Assembly: GCA_017554305.1 (NCBI GenBank)
Contig: JAFZIN010000020.1
Location: 1 to 54,450 of the forward strand
Reading direction: 5' to 3'
Source: Bacteroidales bacterium
GTDB taxonomy: Bacteria > Bacteroidota > Bacteroidia > Bacteroidales > UBA932
DNA: 54,450 nucleotides
The position numbers and the translations under genes were made by a program. Positions 43,076-53,067 of this stretch are shown in pieces. The notes beneath the pieces were generated by a model. The model ran no database searches. It was not told where the DNA came from and saw nothing but the letters and a program-made list of their open reading frames with translations. How positions within the stretch are numbered: position 1 is the first letter of the stretch; every line of letters starts with the position of its first letter.

Positions 43076-44287
43076 TTACTTTGTTAATCCTGCTTTAGAT
43101 ACGCTCATCACACCCTTGCCCTGGTCTGCAGTTCCAATTATGCGGCGGGCTTTGAGCAGTCTCTTTGCTCCTGCATAGTAATCCTTTTCTCCAGGAATCA
43201 ATGAGTTGATTCTCACAACGTTGGAAGAGTGAATGATCATACCGTCACCCATATAGATTGCAACGTGGGTAACTCTCTCCCTTCTGCCGTTCTCTGCCTT
43301 GCGTCCAAAGAAGAGAAGGTCTCCCGGACGGAGGTTGCCCAGAGCCTCTTTTGTGAAATCTCCCTCCACAAATTTGTGAACGTCTACGCTGTCTCCGGTC
43401 TTAACCTGCTGGGATGCGTCTCTTCTTAAAACATATCCGTTAAGGAAGTAAGCCGTCTTGCTTAAACCGCTGCAGTCTACGCCCTTTACGGAGGTTCCGC
43501 CCCATACGTAAGGGAATCCGCAGAACTGCTTTGCAGTCTCAATAATGTTCTTCTCCGTTGGCTGTGCGTTCTTCATCCAAACATTGAGGTCAATAACGTC
43601 ACCTGCCGGAACGTAACCGGTTCTTCCGTCTGTAACGGATACCTTTCTCCAGGAGCCGCTCTTACCCTCGTCTATAAGTATGCAACCCCATACCAAATCA
43701 CTAACAGGCAGTGAGTTAACATTCTTCTCAGAGTACAGTGTAGAGTATTTCTTTGTTACAAAAACTTTTGGTTTTGCAAGGTATGCGTCATACTCCTCCT
43801 CTGTCATCTCTGCAATGCTGCGGGTAATAACCCAGGCGGTGTAACCCTCCATATTTACGCAGCGGTACCAGTCATCATTCTCCTCAAGTATTCTTACAGG
43901 CATTCCCATAAGTGCCTGAGTACCACTTTCTGCGCTGAAACCCGGGTCACTGTTGAAACTAGCGGTAGACATGCAGACAACTCCGTAAGTCTTGCCCTTC
44001 AGATGTTTGGAAGGAAGAAGATCTATTCTGTTTAATGGGTTTATGCCCGCATCTGCAAGCCTTGCAACCAGTTCCTCAACAGCCTCTTTCTCTGTGGTAG
44101 AGCCAATTAGAAGAAGTTTGCCCTCTTTCTCAATGAGAGAAACATTGTAGGTTTTGTCTCTGGAATCGGGAGCATATTTAGCTTTAACCTCTGTGTTGAT
44201 TTTGTTAAAGAGCATACCCGCACCCTGAGCGGAGAGGGTAATGCTCCAAAGAAGTGCTACGGAGAGTAGCAAGAGAAATTTTTTCAT
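43076..44287 (-). CDS. Exported NlpC/P60 (C40) peptidase with SH3-like domains
   Basis: 403 residues from ATG 44287 (MKKFLLLLSVALLWSITLSA signal); ATG 44293 and a TTG further up are alternatives. Bacterial SH3-like segments at about residues 105-240 (MPVRILEENDDWYRCVNMEG, YSTLYSEKNV) precede the catalytic domain with Cys near residue 272 in VWGGTSVKGVDCSGLSKTAY and the His in THVAIYMGDGMIIHSS. It would cut the D-Glu to diamino acid bond of peptidoglycan peptides. Pairs with the epimerase gene. Confidence 0.9.
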   Translation of the reverse strand: MKKFLLLLSVALLWSITLSAQGAGMLFNKINTEVKAKYAPDSRDKTYNVSLIEKEGKLLLIGSTTEKEAVEELVARLADAGINPLNRIDLLPSKHLKGKTYGVVCMSTASFNSDPGFSAESGTQALMGMPVRILEENDDWYRCVNMEGYTAWVITRSIAEMTEEEYDAYLAKPKVFVTKKYSTLYSEKNVNSLPVSDLVWGCILIDEGKSGSWRKVSVTDGRTGYVPAGDVIDLNVWMKNAQPTEKNIIETAKQFCGFPYVWGGTSVKGVDCSGLSKTAYFLNGYVLRRDASQQVKTGDSVDVHKFVEGDFTKEALGNLRPGDLLFFGRKAENGRRERVTHVAIYMGDGMIIHSSNVVRINSLIPGEKDYYAGAKRLLKARRIIGTADQGKGVMSVSKAGLTK

Positions 44288-44307
44288 CGTCATAATTCTT
44301 AACAAGA

Positions 44308-44315
44308 CAAATGTA
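44308..44315 (-). promoter_or_regulatory. Candidate -7 box for the C40 peptidase-epimerase operon
   Basis: TACATTTG on the minus strand, 20 bases upstream of the start codon at 44287. No ideal -33 box. Divergent from the box at 44331. Confidence 0.45.
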
Positions 44316-44330
44316 CAAAAATTAAACGAC

Positions 44331-44338
44331 TATATTTG
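44331..44338 (+). promoter_or_regulatory. Candidate -7 box for the radical SAM gene
   Basis: TATATTTG, 21 bases upstream of the ATG at 44360. The 70-base divergent spacer holds both -7 boxes. Confidence 0.45.
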
Positions 44339-44359
44339 TATTAAAGAGTCAGACATTTT

Positions 44360-45259
44360 ATGGAATTAAACTCCTTTGTAGATTACTTCAGACAAAAGTA
44401 CGGAGCCAGGCTTCAGAAAGTGGTTGTAGATGCGGGCTTTACCTGTCCCAACCGCGATGGAAGCAAGGGTCTGGGCGGCTGTTCTTTCTGTGACAACAAC
44501 GCCTTTCACCCCAACTACTGTACCCCGGATAAACCTCTGTTTCAGCAGATTGAAGGGGGCATAGAGTTCCATAAGGTGCGCTACCGCCACGCTCAGAGAT
44601 ACATAGCCTATTTCCAGCCCTACAGCAATACCTACGCTCCATTGGAGAGGCTTAAAGAGCTCTATGAGACAGCCCTTTCGCACCCCCTTATTGAGGGTAT
44701 TGTGGTGGGCACACGGCCGGACTGCATAGATGAGCAGAAGTTGGATTACCTGGCGGAGCTTTCCCAAAAATCTATCGTGATAATAGAGTATGGCATAGAG
44801 AGTTGCTATGACAAGACGCTGGAAAGGATAGGGCGCGGCCACAACTTTGAGTGCGCAAAAAGGGCGGTGGAGCAGACGGCAGAAAGGGGGCTTACGCAGT
44901 GCGGCCACTTCATATTCGGCCTGCCCGGGGAGAGCCTCAAGATGATGGAAGATGAGGCAGAAATTATCTCCTCTCTTCCGCTTACCGCCGTTAAATTCCA
45001 CCAACTTCAGATAATTAAAGGTACCCGCATGGAGAAGGAGTATCTTCTTCATCCCGATGAATTCCATTACTTCACCCTCAGTGAGTATTTGGACTTTATC
45101 TCTTCATTCATCCGCCGGCTGCCTTCTACCCTTTATATAGACCGCTTTGCATCTGAGGTGCCGCCCCGTTATCTCTCTCCGCTTCAGAAGAGTTGGGGGC
45201 TTATACGTTATCAGGAACTGCTCTCAATGCTCAGAGAGAGGATGGAGAGGGCAAAATAG
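44360..45259 (+). CDS. Radical SAM protein, TIGR01212/YhcC family
   Basis: 299 residues. The cluster motif is FTCPNRDGSKGLGGCSFCDN, of the C-x10-11-C-x2-C type characteristic of YhcC. GIVVGTRPDCIDEQKLDYL and FGLPGESLKMMEDEAEII are further SAM-barrel elements. The reaction is uncharacterised for this family. It stands alone with its own promoter, followed by guaB. Confidence 0.9.
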   Translation: MELNSFVDYFRQKYGARLQKVVVDAGFTCPNRDGSKGLGGCSFCDNNAFHPNYCTPDKPLFQQIEGGIEFHKVRYRHAQRYIAYFQPYSNTYAPLERLKELYETALSHPLIEGIVVGTRPDCIDEQKLDYLAELSQKSIVIIEYGIESCYDKTLERIGRGHNFECAKRAVEQTAERGLTQCGHFIFGLPGESLKMMEDEAEIISSLPLTAVKFHQLQIIKGTRMEKEYLLHPDEFHYFTLSEYLDFISSFIRRLPSTLYIDRFASEVPPRYLSPLQKSWGLIRYQELLSMLRERMERAK

Positions 45260-45261
45260 GT

Positions 45262-45293
45262 TTTGCTGCTTTGGGCGGAATTGAGTATATTCG
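45262..45293 (+). promoter_or_regulatory. Promoter of guaB
   Basis: TTTG (45262-45265), 20 bases, TATATTCG (45286-45293), one mismatch to TAnnTTTG. Start codon at 45329. Confidence 0.5.
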
Positions 45294-45328
45294 CCAAATT
45301 ATTGTAACGCAACTCAAATACATCCGCC

Positions 45329-46816
45329 ATGCAGCAGAAAACTAACAAAACGGACTTTGACCAGATAGTTCTGGAGGGTCTCACATTCGATGACGTTCTT
45401 CTTGTTCCGGCTAAATCCGGAGTGCTTCCAAGAGAGGTAAACATCTCCTCAAAATTTACCAGAGATATAACCTTGCAGGTTCCAATAGTATCTGCTGCAA
45501 TGGATACCGTAACAGACTTCAATATGGCAATAGCCATTGCAAGAGAGGGAGGTATAGGTGTCATTCACAAGAATATGCCTATTGAGATGCAGGCAGACCA
45601 GGTAAGAAAGGTTAAGAGGGCAGAGAACGGAATGATCTTTGACCCAATCACAATTTCTCCCGATGCCGTTGTGGCAGATGCACTTAGAATGATGGCAGAG
45701 AACCACATTGGCGGAATTCCGGTTGTGGACAAGAACAATAAACTCATTGGAATAGTTACTAACAGAGACCTCCGCTTTGTTTCCAACAAGAGGACTCCTA
45801 TTTCCACAATAATGACCAGTGAGAACCTGGTAACCACCACAAAGACAGATCTTAAGGAGGCTACCCGCCTGCTTCAGAAATACAGAATTGAGAAACTGCC
45901 TGTAGTAAACAAGCAGGGTGAACTGGTGGGACTCATTACCTATAAGGACATTACAAAGATTAAGGATAATCCTAACGCAAGCAAGGATGCTATGGGCCGT
46001 TTGATGACGGCTGCTGCTGTTGGCGTTACCGCAGATGTTATAAACAGAGTTGAGATGCTCTCAGAGGCGGGAGTTGATGCAATAGTTATAGATACCGCTC
46101 ACGGTCACTCAATGGGCGTTATGGAAACTATCAAGAAGGTAAGAAAGCAGTTTAAGAACCTTCAGATTGTTGCAGGAAACATTGCTACAGCAGAGGGCGC
46201 TAAAGCACTGGCGGAGTGCGGAGTAGACGGAGTGAAGGTGGGAATAGGACCTGGCTCCATCTGCACAACCAGAGTTGTTGCAGGAGTGGGCGTTCCTCAA
46301 CTCTCTGCAATTATGCTTGCAAGCAAGGCACTTAAGGGAACCGGCATTCCAATCATAGGAGACGGCGGAATCCGTTACTCAGGAGATATAGTAAAGGCTT
46401 TGGCCGCAGGTGCAAGTACCATTATGGCAGGGTCTTTGTTTGCAGGTGTGGAGGAGTCTCCGGGAGAGACCATCATCCTCAACGGAAGAAAGTTCAAATC
46501 TTACAGAGGAATGGGTTCTTTGGAGGCAATGCAGCAGGGCTCAAAAGACAGATACTTCCAGGATATGGAAGACGATGTAAAGAAACTTGTACCGGAGGGA
46601 ATTGTAGCACAGGTTCCTTACAAGGGAAGTCTGAACGAGGTTATCTACCAGATGGCAGGTGGACTCAGAGCCGGAATGGGATACTGCGGCGCTCCTGATA
46701 TTGAGACTCTTAGAAAGGCTAAGTTTGTAAGGATAACAGCTGCGGGTGTAAGAGAGAACCACCCTCATGATGTAACAATCACACGTGAGGCTCCTAACTA
46801 CAGCCGCGGGCTTTAA
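45329..46816 (+). CDS. guaB: IMP dehydrogenase
   Basis: 495 residues. TIM barrel interrupted by two CBS domains (about residues 100-220; [20 protein letters not shown] is the first). The catalytic Cys is near residue 312 in [30 protein letters not shown] is the flap start. It oxidises IMP to XMP with NAD+, first step to GMP. Confidence 0.97.
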   Translation: MQQKTNKTDFDQIVLEGLTFDDVLLVPAKSGVLPREVNISSKFTRDITLQVPIVSAAMDTVTDFNMAIAIAREGGIGVIHKNMPIEMQADQVRKVKRAENGMIFDPITISPDAVVADALRMMAENHIGGIPVVDKNNKLIGIVTNRDLRFVSNKRTPISTIMTSENLVTTTKTDLKEATRLLQKYRIEKLPVVNKQGELVGLITYKDITKIKDNPNASKDAMGRLMTAAAVGVTADVINRVEMLSEAGVDAIVIDTAHGHSMGVMETIKKVRKQFKNLQIVAGNIATAEGAKALAECGVDGVKVGIGPGSICTTRVVAGVGVPQLSAIMLASKALKGTGIPIIGDGGIRYSGDIVKALAAGASTIMAGSLFAGVEESPGETIILNGRKFKSYRGMGSLEAMQQGSKDRYFQDMEDDVKKLVPEGIVAQVPYKGSLNEVIYQMAGGLRAGMGYCGAPDIETLRKAKFVRITAAGVRENHPHDVTITREAPNYSRGL

Positions 46817-46841
46817 TTGATAAAAAGTAAAACAGATAAAG

Positions 46842-48215
46842 ATGTCTTTAAGAAAGATTACCATTGTTGCCGCTTCATTGGTTTTGATGCTGAGCGCATC
46901 ACAGGCCAATGCTCAGATTTATAAGAACGGGCTCATAGACAAGACAATAGCACTCATAGGAAACGAGTCTATATACCTCTCTCAGTTGGAGGAGCAGGTT
47001 CAGCTTATGATGGCAAACGGAACTGCAACCCAGGATGAGAAACTTATGAGATGTCAGATTCTGGAGAACACTCTTCAGCAGAAACTCTTCCTTAATCAGG
47101 CAAAGATGGACTCTCTTTCCATCTCTTCAGATATGGTAGAGAGCGAGCTGGCACAGAGAGTGGATCAGGTGATGTATCGTCTTGGAGGTCAGAAAGAAGT
47201 GGAGGAATACTTCCACAAACCTCTCTTCCGTCTTAAGGAGGATTGGAGAAACGTTTTGGGAGAGCAGAACCTTATTGGACAGGAGCAGCGTCAGATAGTT
47301 TCCGCAGTTCCTAATCCTACACCAAGTGAGGTGCGCAGATTCTACAAGAGAGTAGACAAAGATTCTCTACCGGAGATTTCTACACAGTACCGTCTGCGTC
47401 ATATAGTTCTCTATCCTGCTAAGGAAGACGCAGTTATGAACGTTAAGGAGAGGCTTCTGGAGTTCCGTCAGAGAGTTGTAAGCGGAGAGAGATTCTCCTC
47501 ACTTGCCGCCCTCTATTCAGATGACAAAGAGTCTGCACTCAGAGGCGGAGAACTTGGAATGGCTCCAAGAAATATGTTCTGGCCTGCATTCTCAGACGCC
47601 GCTATGAGTCTGAAAGAGGGGCAGATATCTCAGATTGTTGAGACGCCGGACGGATTCCACCTCATTCAGATGATTGAGAAGAACGGAGATATGTTCAACG
47701 CACGCCATCTTCTTCTCAAACCAAAATACTCAACAGAGAATAAAGAGCAGTGTTTTAAGAGATTGGATTCACTCAAGCAGGCAATACTCATAGACAGTAT
47801 CACCTTTGAGAAGGCAGCCCTTATGTATTCCAAAGATCCAAAGACCTTCCTTAACGGAGGCCAGATGGTAGATGAGAATACAGGTGCTATCTACTTTGAG
47901 AAAGACCAGCTCAATCCTGCTGATTATAACATGATTAAAGATCTCAAGATTGGTGAGATAAGCGTACCGTTTGAGTCTCAGGACAACGAGGGCAGAGGCA
48001 ACACCATCTACAAGATTATCCGTCTGGAGGAGATTGTTCCTTCTCACCGTGCAGATGTAGATAAGGACTTTGTTGCAGTTCAGAACTTTGCACACTCCGT
48101 TGAACAGGAGAAGGCCATTAAGAGATTTATAGAGGAGAAACAGAAGAGCACCTTCATCAGAATAGATGAGATGTTCAGAGATTGTCCGTTCCAAAGTAAG
48201 GGATGGGTTAAATAA
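46842..48215 (+). CDS. SurA-like periplasmic peptidyl-prolyl isomerase
   Basis: 457 residues with signal peptide (MSLRKITIVAASLVLMLSAS then QANAQ). An N-terminal SurA_N-like helical region (DKTIALIGNESIYLSQLEEQ) precedes two parvulin/PpiC domains, from QYRLRHIVLYPAKED and NARHLLLKPKYS; the first carries the best conserved core (LGMAPRNMFWPAF). It likely helps fold outer-membrane proteins. OstA gene follows after two bases. Confidence 0.88.
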   Translation: MSLRKITIVAASLVLMLSASQANAQIYKNGLIDKTIALIGNESIYLSQLEEQVQLMMANGTATQDEKLMRCQILENTLQQKLFLNQAKMDSLSISSDMVESELAQRVDQVMYRLGGQKEVEEYFHKPLFRLKEDWRNVLGEQNLIGQEQRQIVSAVPNPTPSEVRRFYKRVDKDSLPEISTQYRLRHIVLYPAKEDAVMNVKERLLEFRQRVVSGERFSSLAALYSDDKESALRGGELGMAPRNMFWPAFSDAAMSLKEGQISQIVETPDGFHLIQMIEKNGDMFNARHLLLKPKYSTENKEQCFKRLDSLKQAILIDSITFEKAALMYSKDPKTFLNGGQMVDENTGAIYFEKDQLNPADYNMIKDLKIGEISVPFESQDNEGRGNTIYKIIRLEEIVPSHRADVDKDFVAVQNFAHSVEQEKAIKRFIEEKQKSTFIRIDEMFRDCPFQSKGWVK

Positions 48216-48217
48216 TT

Positions 48218-50467
48218 ATGCGCAGAGTTTCCATTCTGACATTACTGCTTTGTCTTGTCTTTGTCATAAAGGGCTATTCGCAAGCCTTTGAAAATGATAA
48301 AGATTCTCTGGTTCGTCTGGTTGAGGCAAAGGCTGTCAGACTGGTAGACAGAGGTGGGGCTCCTTTTAGAGAAGTTAAGGGTCCTGCCCGTTTTCTTCAC
48401 AACAACACTTACCTACTTTGTGACTCTGCTTCCTGGGATGTAAACGCCAACGTAATTGAGGCAATAGGTCACATTCAGATTATTCAGCAGGATACCTACC
48501 TGGAGAGTGATATTGTTACCTATCTTGCAGACGAGGGCATTGCACAGTTCAGGGGAACCACTGTAAAACTCTACAACAAAAAGGGAGACCAGCTCAAGAC
48601 CAAGTTCCTGGATTACAACACAAAAGACAGTATTGCCACCTTCTTTAACGGAGGTGCCATGCGCTCTTCAAAGGGAGATATTGTTGAGGGTGATGAGGGC
48701 CGTTACGTATCAGAAACACGCACATTCTCCTTTACAGACAATGTGCTTATGTACTCAGATTCCATCTTTGTAAGATCTTCATTTGCAGATTATCATTCAG
48801 ATCAGGAATTTGCAGACTTTGGTTTCAGAACCGTTGCCTGGAAGGGAAGAGATACTCTCTATTCCAACAGCGCCAGGTATGACGTAAGGCGTGAGACCCT
48901 CTCTCTTACAGAGGAGAACTATTTGGCTTCACAAAATCAGGAGTTGTGGGCCGGAATTATTGATTATCACCGCAATACCGGCAATGCAGAACTCTATAAC
49001 AATGTTCAGATAAGAGACAATGAGCAGTCTTCCATACTTATGGGAGACAAGGGAGTCATGGTTCAGAATCCGTTCCTTGCCTACCTTACAGATAAGGCTG
49101 CGGCCGCTATGTATTCAGAAGAGAAGACAGGAGTAGATTCACTAACGCAAGAACCTATCTACAAGAGAGATACACTCTTCCTGGGAGGGGATACGTTAAA
49201 GATGTGGATGGTTCCAATGTATCAGGTAGATTCCAATGAGGTTTCCAACGCTCTTCAAAGGCGCAAGTTAGCAGATACGGATCCTATCGTGGAAATAGAT
49301 AAGGCCAACCAGGCATATCTTGCAGCATATAAGAAGAACAAAGCTTTGATTGGAAAGGTTGTACCTCCGCCTCCTCAGCAACAGCCTAAGAACCAGGAGC
49401 CTGCAGAGGGTATGCAACTTTCTGACGGCCCGCAGAAACCAACATTCTTAGGAAAGGACAAGGGCATCTCTTCAGGAAAAGAGAATGCGATTGTTGGTAA
49501 AGATTCTTTAAAGACAGCTTTCTTAAGGGACAGCACAATGCTTGGAAGAGACTCTCTTTTAAAGGATTCTCTTGCAGTTCAGACAGACTCAGCAGAGGTG
49601 CAGAAAGATACTACAAAGATTACATTCATAAGCGTTTTCCACAATGTAAAACTCTTCAGAAGTGATCTTAGAGGCGTCTGTGACTCCCTCATTTACACCT
49701 CAATAGACAGCATTGCCCGTTTCTACAAGAACCCGGCTCTTTGGAATGAGGAGAAGACACAGTTTACCGCAGACAGCATCCAACTCTCCGTCAGAAACAA
49801 CGCCATCTATAAGGCCAACTTAATTGAGAACGCCTTCATCATATCGGAGGAAGACTCCATCCATTACAACCAGATTAAGAGTACGGAAATGGTTGCCTAC
49901 TTTAAGGATAATGATGTTTACAGATTTGATGCTCTGGGAGGTGTGCAGGCAATGATCTTCCTAAGGGAGAAAGACAGCAGCGTAACCCTTATGAACCACA
50001 AGGAGTGCCGCCTTCTAACTTCCAGAATGGCAAATAGTTCCATTGAGAGGGTGCGTTACATAGAGAATGTTAAGAGTGATATTCATCCTACATATCAGCT
50101 CCCAATAGAGAAGATGCGTCTGAGAGATTTCAAGTGGAGGGCAGACGAACTTCCAAAGAGCCGAAGCGTTGTTACAGACAGAGAGGTTCTTGCTTCCAGG
50201 AGAGGTTTCTTCAACGGCTTCATATTCCCTAAGTATCCTCTCACCAAAACCTTCTTCCCGGACTCCTACGAGACCATAACCAACCTTGCAAAAGAGATAA
50301 ATCAGAAGATTCAGGAGGAGGACCAGAGGAAAGAGGAGCAGGCCCGTAAAGAGCAGGAAGAGAAGCGTATAGAGCAGCACCGCAAGGCCCTGAGCCAGGA
50401 GGGTAAAGACCAGATGAAAACAGAGGAGATGGAACCCGCCGGCCAGCCAACCCCACAGGCAAACTAG
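48218..50467 (+). CDS. OstA/LptA-like LPS transport protein
   Basis: 749 residues with a signal peptide (RVSILTLLLCLVFVIKGYSQ). The N-terminal half repeats beta strands of the OstA/LptA jellyroll (LCDSASWDVNANVIEAIGHI, YLESDIVTYLADEGIAQFRG). From residue about 385 a Pro/Gln-rich linker and several DSL/DST repeats follow, and another beta section from about 465. The end is a charged coiled coil (EEDQRKEEQARKEQEEK). It is longer than enterobacterial LptA (185). Role in LPS transport is inferred from the domain. Confidence 0.8.
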   Translation: MRRVSILTLLLCLVFVIKGYSQAFENDKDSLVRLVEAKAVRLVDRGGAPFREVKGPARFLHNNTYLLCDSASWDVNANVIEAIGHIQIIQQDTYLESDIVTYLADEGIAQFRGTTVKLYNKKGDQLKTKFLDYNTKDSIATFFNGGAMRSSKGDIVEGDEGRYVSETRTFSFTDNVLMYSDSIFVRSSFADYHSDQEFADFGFRTVAWKGRDTLYSNSARYDVRRETLSLTEENYLASQNQELWAGIIDYHRNTGNAELYNNVQIRDNEQSSILMGDKGVMVQNPFLAYLTDKAAAAMYSEEKTGVDSLTQEPIYKRDTLFLGGDTLKMWMVPMYQVDSNEVSNALQRRKLADTDPIVEIDKANQAYLAAYKKNKALIGKVVPPPPQQQPKNQEPAEGMQLSDGPQKPTFLGKDKGISSGKENAIVGKDSLKTAFLRDSTMLGRDSLLKDSLAVQTDSAEVQKDTTKITFISVFHNVKLFRSDLRGVCDSLIYTSIDSIARFYKNPALWNEEKTQFTADSIQLSVRNNAIYKANLIENAFIISEEDSIHYNQIKSTEMVAYFKDNDVYRFDALGGVQAMIFLREKDSSVTLMNHKECRLLTSRMANSSIERVRYIENVKSDIHPTYQLPIEKMRLRDFKWRADELPKSRSVVTDREVLASRRGFFNGFIFPKYPLTKTFFPDSYETITNLAKEINQKIQEEDQRKEEQARKEQEEKRIEQHRKALSQEGKDQMKTEEMEPAGQPTPQAN

Positions 50468-50497
50468 ATAACATAACAAAACCGGGAGATTTCAAAA

Positions 50498-51370
50498 ATG
50501 AAACACATTGCAACAGCCATACTCCTTGCGCTTCTTCTTGCATTCGTTCCTCAAGTGGCACAGAGCCAGAACCACTCAGACAAGAAAAAGATTGAGCAGA
50601 TCAAACGCTCCAACCCTTTTAAAGAGAAGGCTGTAAAGCGCTATGTAAGAGACAGTCTGGATGTGCTGGTTGCAAGATGTGAGAATGTTCTCAAGGCCGC
50701 CTATATGGCTCAGGAGTATGTTGCAACTCATTATGATGTACCGGGTTGGGAAGGCTTCCCAGTTAAAGAGTATACCTACTACACAGGCAAAGATGCCAAA
50801 ACCGGCAGACCAAAGAAGGGCAGGGTATATCTCTTAATGCCTACAGCAAAGCAACTTGCATACTGGGTAATCTCTGCCTGCTGGAAATCTGTTCACTCGC
50901 TGAGTTTCTATCATACCAACCTCCTCTTAAAGCACATCAAATATCAGAGCGGTGCACAGTTTGCCGTAAGAGGTGTTGTTTATGAAGCCATGTATGAAAA
51001 AGATTATTACAAACCGTATATCTTTAAAGACGGCATAACCGTCTATGTGGCAGATTCTAAGATGGTTGCAACAGATGAGCAGCTGGCCGAATGTACAGAT
51101 GAACAGTTGGAGTTTTACCTCCACCTTACAGACAAGGATATCAAATCCTATACAGGCAGATATGCCAGAATCTGCTCCACCACAAGAGAGATGTATTACG
51201 CCTGGGGCGGAACTACAGAAGTTGGATCCAGTGAGTACCTTGATATGTGCAGCCTCTCTTTCCTCCCTGTAATCAGAGAGTTATACAAGAAGGCCTACAA
51301 GTCCAAAGACAATGAACTAATAGATGCCTGGTGCAATCTCCAAATGCCTAAATACGTACTCGGCAAATGA
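50498..51370 (+). CDS. Exported protein of unknown function
   Basis: 290 residues, signal peptide (IATAILLALLLAFVPQVAQS). The mature part is basic, Tyr- and Lys-rich and largely helical, with YYAWGGTTEVGSSEYLDMCS near the end. No catalytic motif or domain I recognise. Its start is 30 bases after OstA and its stop overlaps the DUF456 gene by four bases, so it belongs to the surA-like-ostA unit and probably acts at the envelope. Confidence 0.6.
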   Translation: MKHIATAILLALLLAFVPQVAQSQNHSDKKKIEQIKRSNPFKEKAVKRYVRDSLDVLVARCENVLKAAYMAQEYVATHYDVPGWEGFPVKEYTYYTGKDAKTGRPKKGRVYLLMPTAKQLAYWVISACWKSVHSLSFYHTNLLLKHIKYQSGAQFAVRGVVYEAMYEKDYYKPYIFKDGITVYVADSKMVATDEQLAECTDEQLEFYLHLTDKDIKSYTGRYARICSTTREMYYAWGGTTEVGSSEYLDMCSLSFLPVIRELYKKAYKSKDNELIDAWCNLQMPKYVLGK

Positions 51371-51861
51371 CAACACTCGTAATCATACTGGCTGTTATTC
51401 TGGGATTTGTAGGACTCATAGGCTGCGTGCTTCCCGTACTCCCCGGTCCTCCAATCAGTTGGATAGGTATGCTCCTTATCTACATCTTTAGCAACGGCAC
51501 CAATTCAGACGGTGAGCCAATGTCTACCCGCCTTTTGATAATTTGGCTTATCCTCACTGTGGTTGTCACTATAATGGACTACATTGTTCCCTCCTGGGTA
51601 ACAAGGAAAACCGGCGGCAGCGTCTATGCCTCCAGAGGAGCACTGGCCGGCCTTCTGCTAGGCCTTTTTGTTCCCCCTGTAGGCATCCTCATTGGCCCGG
51701 TAATAGGCGCTCTCCTTGCAGAACTCGCCCTTGCCGGCAAGAACCTCAACCAGTCCATCAAACCCGCACTTGGCGCCTTCCTTGGCGTTATGTGCGGCAC
51801 CGGCCTCAAGCTCATAGCCAGCGGCTTCATGCTCTACTACATCTTTGTCTACCTCCGCTAA
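51367..51861 (+). CDS. DUF456 membrane protein
   Basis: 164 residues, about four hydrophobic helices. GLIGCVLPVLPGPPISWIGM is the DUF456 signature near the N terminus, and LFVPPVGILIGPVIGALLAE the second Gly/Pro-rich repeat. Function is unknown. It starts four bases inside the end of the preceding gene. Confidence 0.85.
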   Translation: MTTLVIILAVILGFVGLIGCVLPVLPGPPISWIGMLLIYIFSNGTNSDGEPMSTRLLIIWLILTVVVTIMDYIVPSWVTRKTGGSVYASRGALAGLLLGLFVPPVGILIGPVIGALLAELALAGKNLNQSIKPALGAFLGVMCGTGLKLIASGFMLYYIFVYLR

Positions 51862-51890
51862 CCCTCAGGCACTTAGAGTTAAAGCAAAGG

Positions 51891-53018
51891 CTATAGTAGG
51901 CGGAGCCAATCACCAAAGAAGCGGTCATAGATCATGTAGCCGTCATCTGAGCGGTAGACTAACTCATTATCCATCAGTGTTTTAATAGCACTTTTTACAC
52001 TGCTTGTTGCTGAGAGGTTGTATTTGTTGAGAAAAGCTCCAGAAGTGATTTCTTTAACTCTCTTTTCTTTAGCAATGGCCTTTAGAAGATTTATTCTTCC
52101 TTTGGTATAGGCGTGAAGAATTGAGTGATAATAATATTCATTGTCATTTAGGATGTCTGATATAACTTCTCGTACCAAATCTTCATTTATCTCACTCTTT
52201 TTTCTCAGATACAGCTGATGCATAATCTTTTGGATGTACCAGGTGTGTCCTTCATATTTTTGGTAGATAAGGTCAAAGATTTCTTTGGAAAGGGTGCGGC
52301 GTTGTTTGTTGAAGAAGGCGGAGGCAAAGGCGTAGTACTTATCTTCCTTTATGGTGCCTATTGTTTTTTGAGAGGAACTGAGATAGAACGGACGTTTTGG
52401 AGAAAGGAACATCTCATTGAGCATGTGAGCCTGGCTGCCGGAAAAGATAAAGTGGACGTTGTGAATGTTCTGAATGTAAGTCCTGAGCAATGCTTCCAGA
52501 TTCTTTTCCGGGTAGTTGGCAATCTGTTGGAATTCATCAAAGGCTATGTAACACTCTTTCCCGCTATTTTTAAGATAGTTGAAGACCTGTTCAATGTTGT
52601 TGTTTTCTGTTCCTGGTACAAAATCCAAACCTATTTTTGGAGTTCCGGTCCTTTCATCTATAGTCATATTAGGACGGACTCCCTTGAGAAGGGAACCCAA
52701 TTTCTTCATTACCTTAACCGGGTTGGAGTCCAACTTTCCTAGAACGGCAGAAGCGAAGGCTTTAGTGAAATCCGTAATATCTGAAGTGGAGAAAAGGTCT
52801 ATGTAAATGGTTGTAATCTTGGGAGAGGTCTTCTGTAAATGGTGGAAAAGATGAAGAATCAGCCCTGTTTTTCCCATTCTCCTTGGTGATGTGAGGGTCA
52901 CATTACTGCCGTTACGTAAGGTGGTTAAGAGTTCAGAAGTCTCAGCTTCTCTGTCACAGAAGTACTTAGGAGACTCATATCCGGAGATGATGAAAGGGTT
53001 TTCAATTACAGTTGCCAT
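51891..53018 (-). CDS. AAA/archaeal-type ATPase with winged-helix C terminus
   Basis: 375 residues. Walker A SPRRMGKTGLI (residues about 44-54), Walker B CYIAFDEFQQIAN and sensor IFSGSQAHMLNEMF define the PF01637-like STAND ATPase family. The end (NLLKAIAKEKRVKEITSGAF to MIYDRFFGDWLRLL) is winged-helix-like. Such proteins in Bacteroidetes are of unknown function. It is a lone gene between the envelope genes and rfbB, and its promoter has TTGCGAA repeats like that of fic. Confidence 0.8.
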   Translation of the reverse strand: MATVIENPFIISGYESPKYFCDREAETSELLTTLRNGSNVTLTSPRRMGKTGLILHLFHHLQKTSPKITTIYIDLFSTSDITDFTKAFASAVLGKLDSNPVKVMKKLGSLLKGVRPNMTIDERTGTPKIGLDFVPGTENNNIEQVFNYLKNSGKECYIAFDEFQQIANYPEKNLEALLRTYIQNIHNVHFIFSGSQAHMLNEMFLSPKRPFYLSSSQKTIGTIKEDKYYAFASAFFNKQRRTLSKEIFDLIYQKYEGHTWYIQKIMHQLYLRKKSEINEDLVREVISDILNDNEYYYHSILHAYTKGRINLLKAIAKEKRVKEITSGAFLNKYNLSATSSVKSAIKTLMDNELVYRSDDGYMIYDRFFGDWLRLL

Positions 53019-53036
53019 AGTGATTGCGATTTTATA

Positions 53037-53067
53037 TTGCGAAATTTTCGCAACACAAATTTCGCAA
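53037..53067. promoter_or_regulatory. Palindromic TTGCGAA operator-like sites at the ATPase promoter
   Basis: Perfect palindrome TTGCGAAA T TTTCGCAA (53037-53053) and a further TTTCGCAA at 53060-53067; a related TTGCGAT lies at 53024-53030. They cover the predicted -7 box and start point of the ATPase gene. Confidence 0.55.

Noticed and set aside
44366-45067. 233-codon minus-strand open frame
   Set aside because: Antisense to the radical SAM gene with a clear cysteine motif; no homology pattern of its own.
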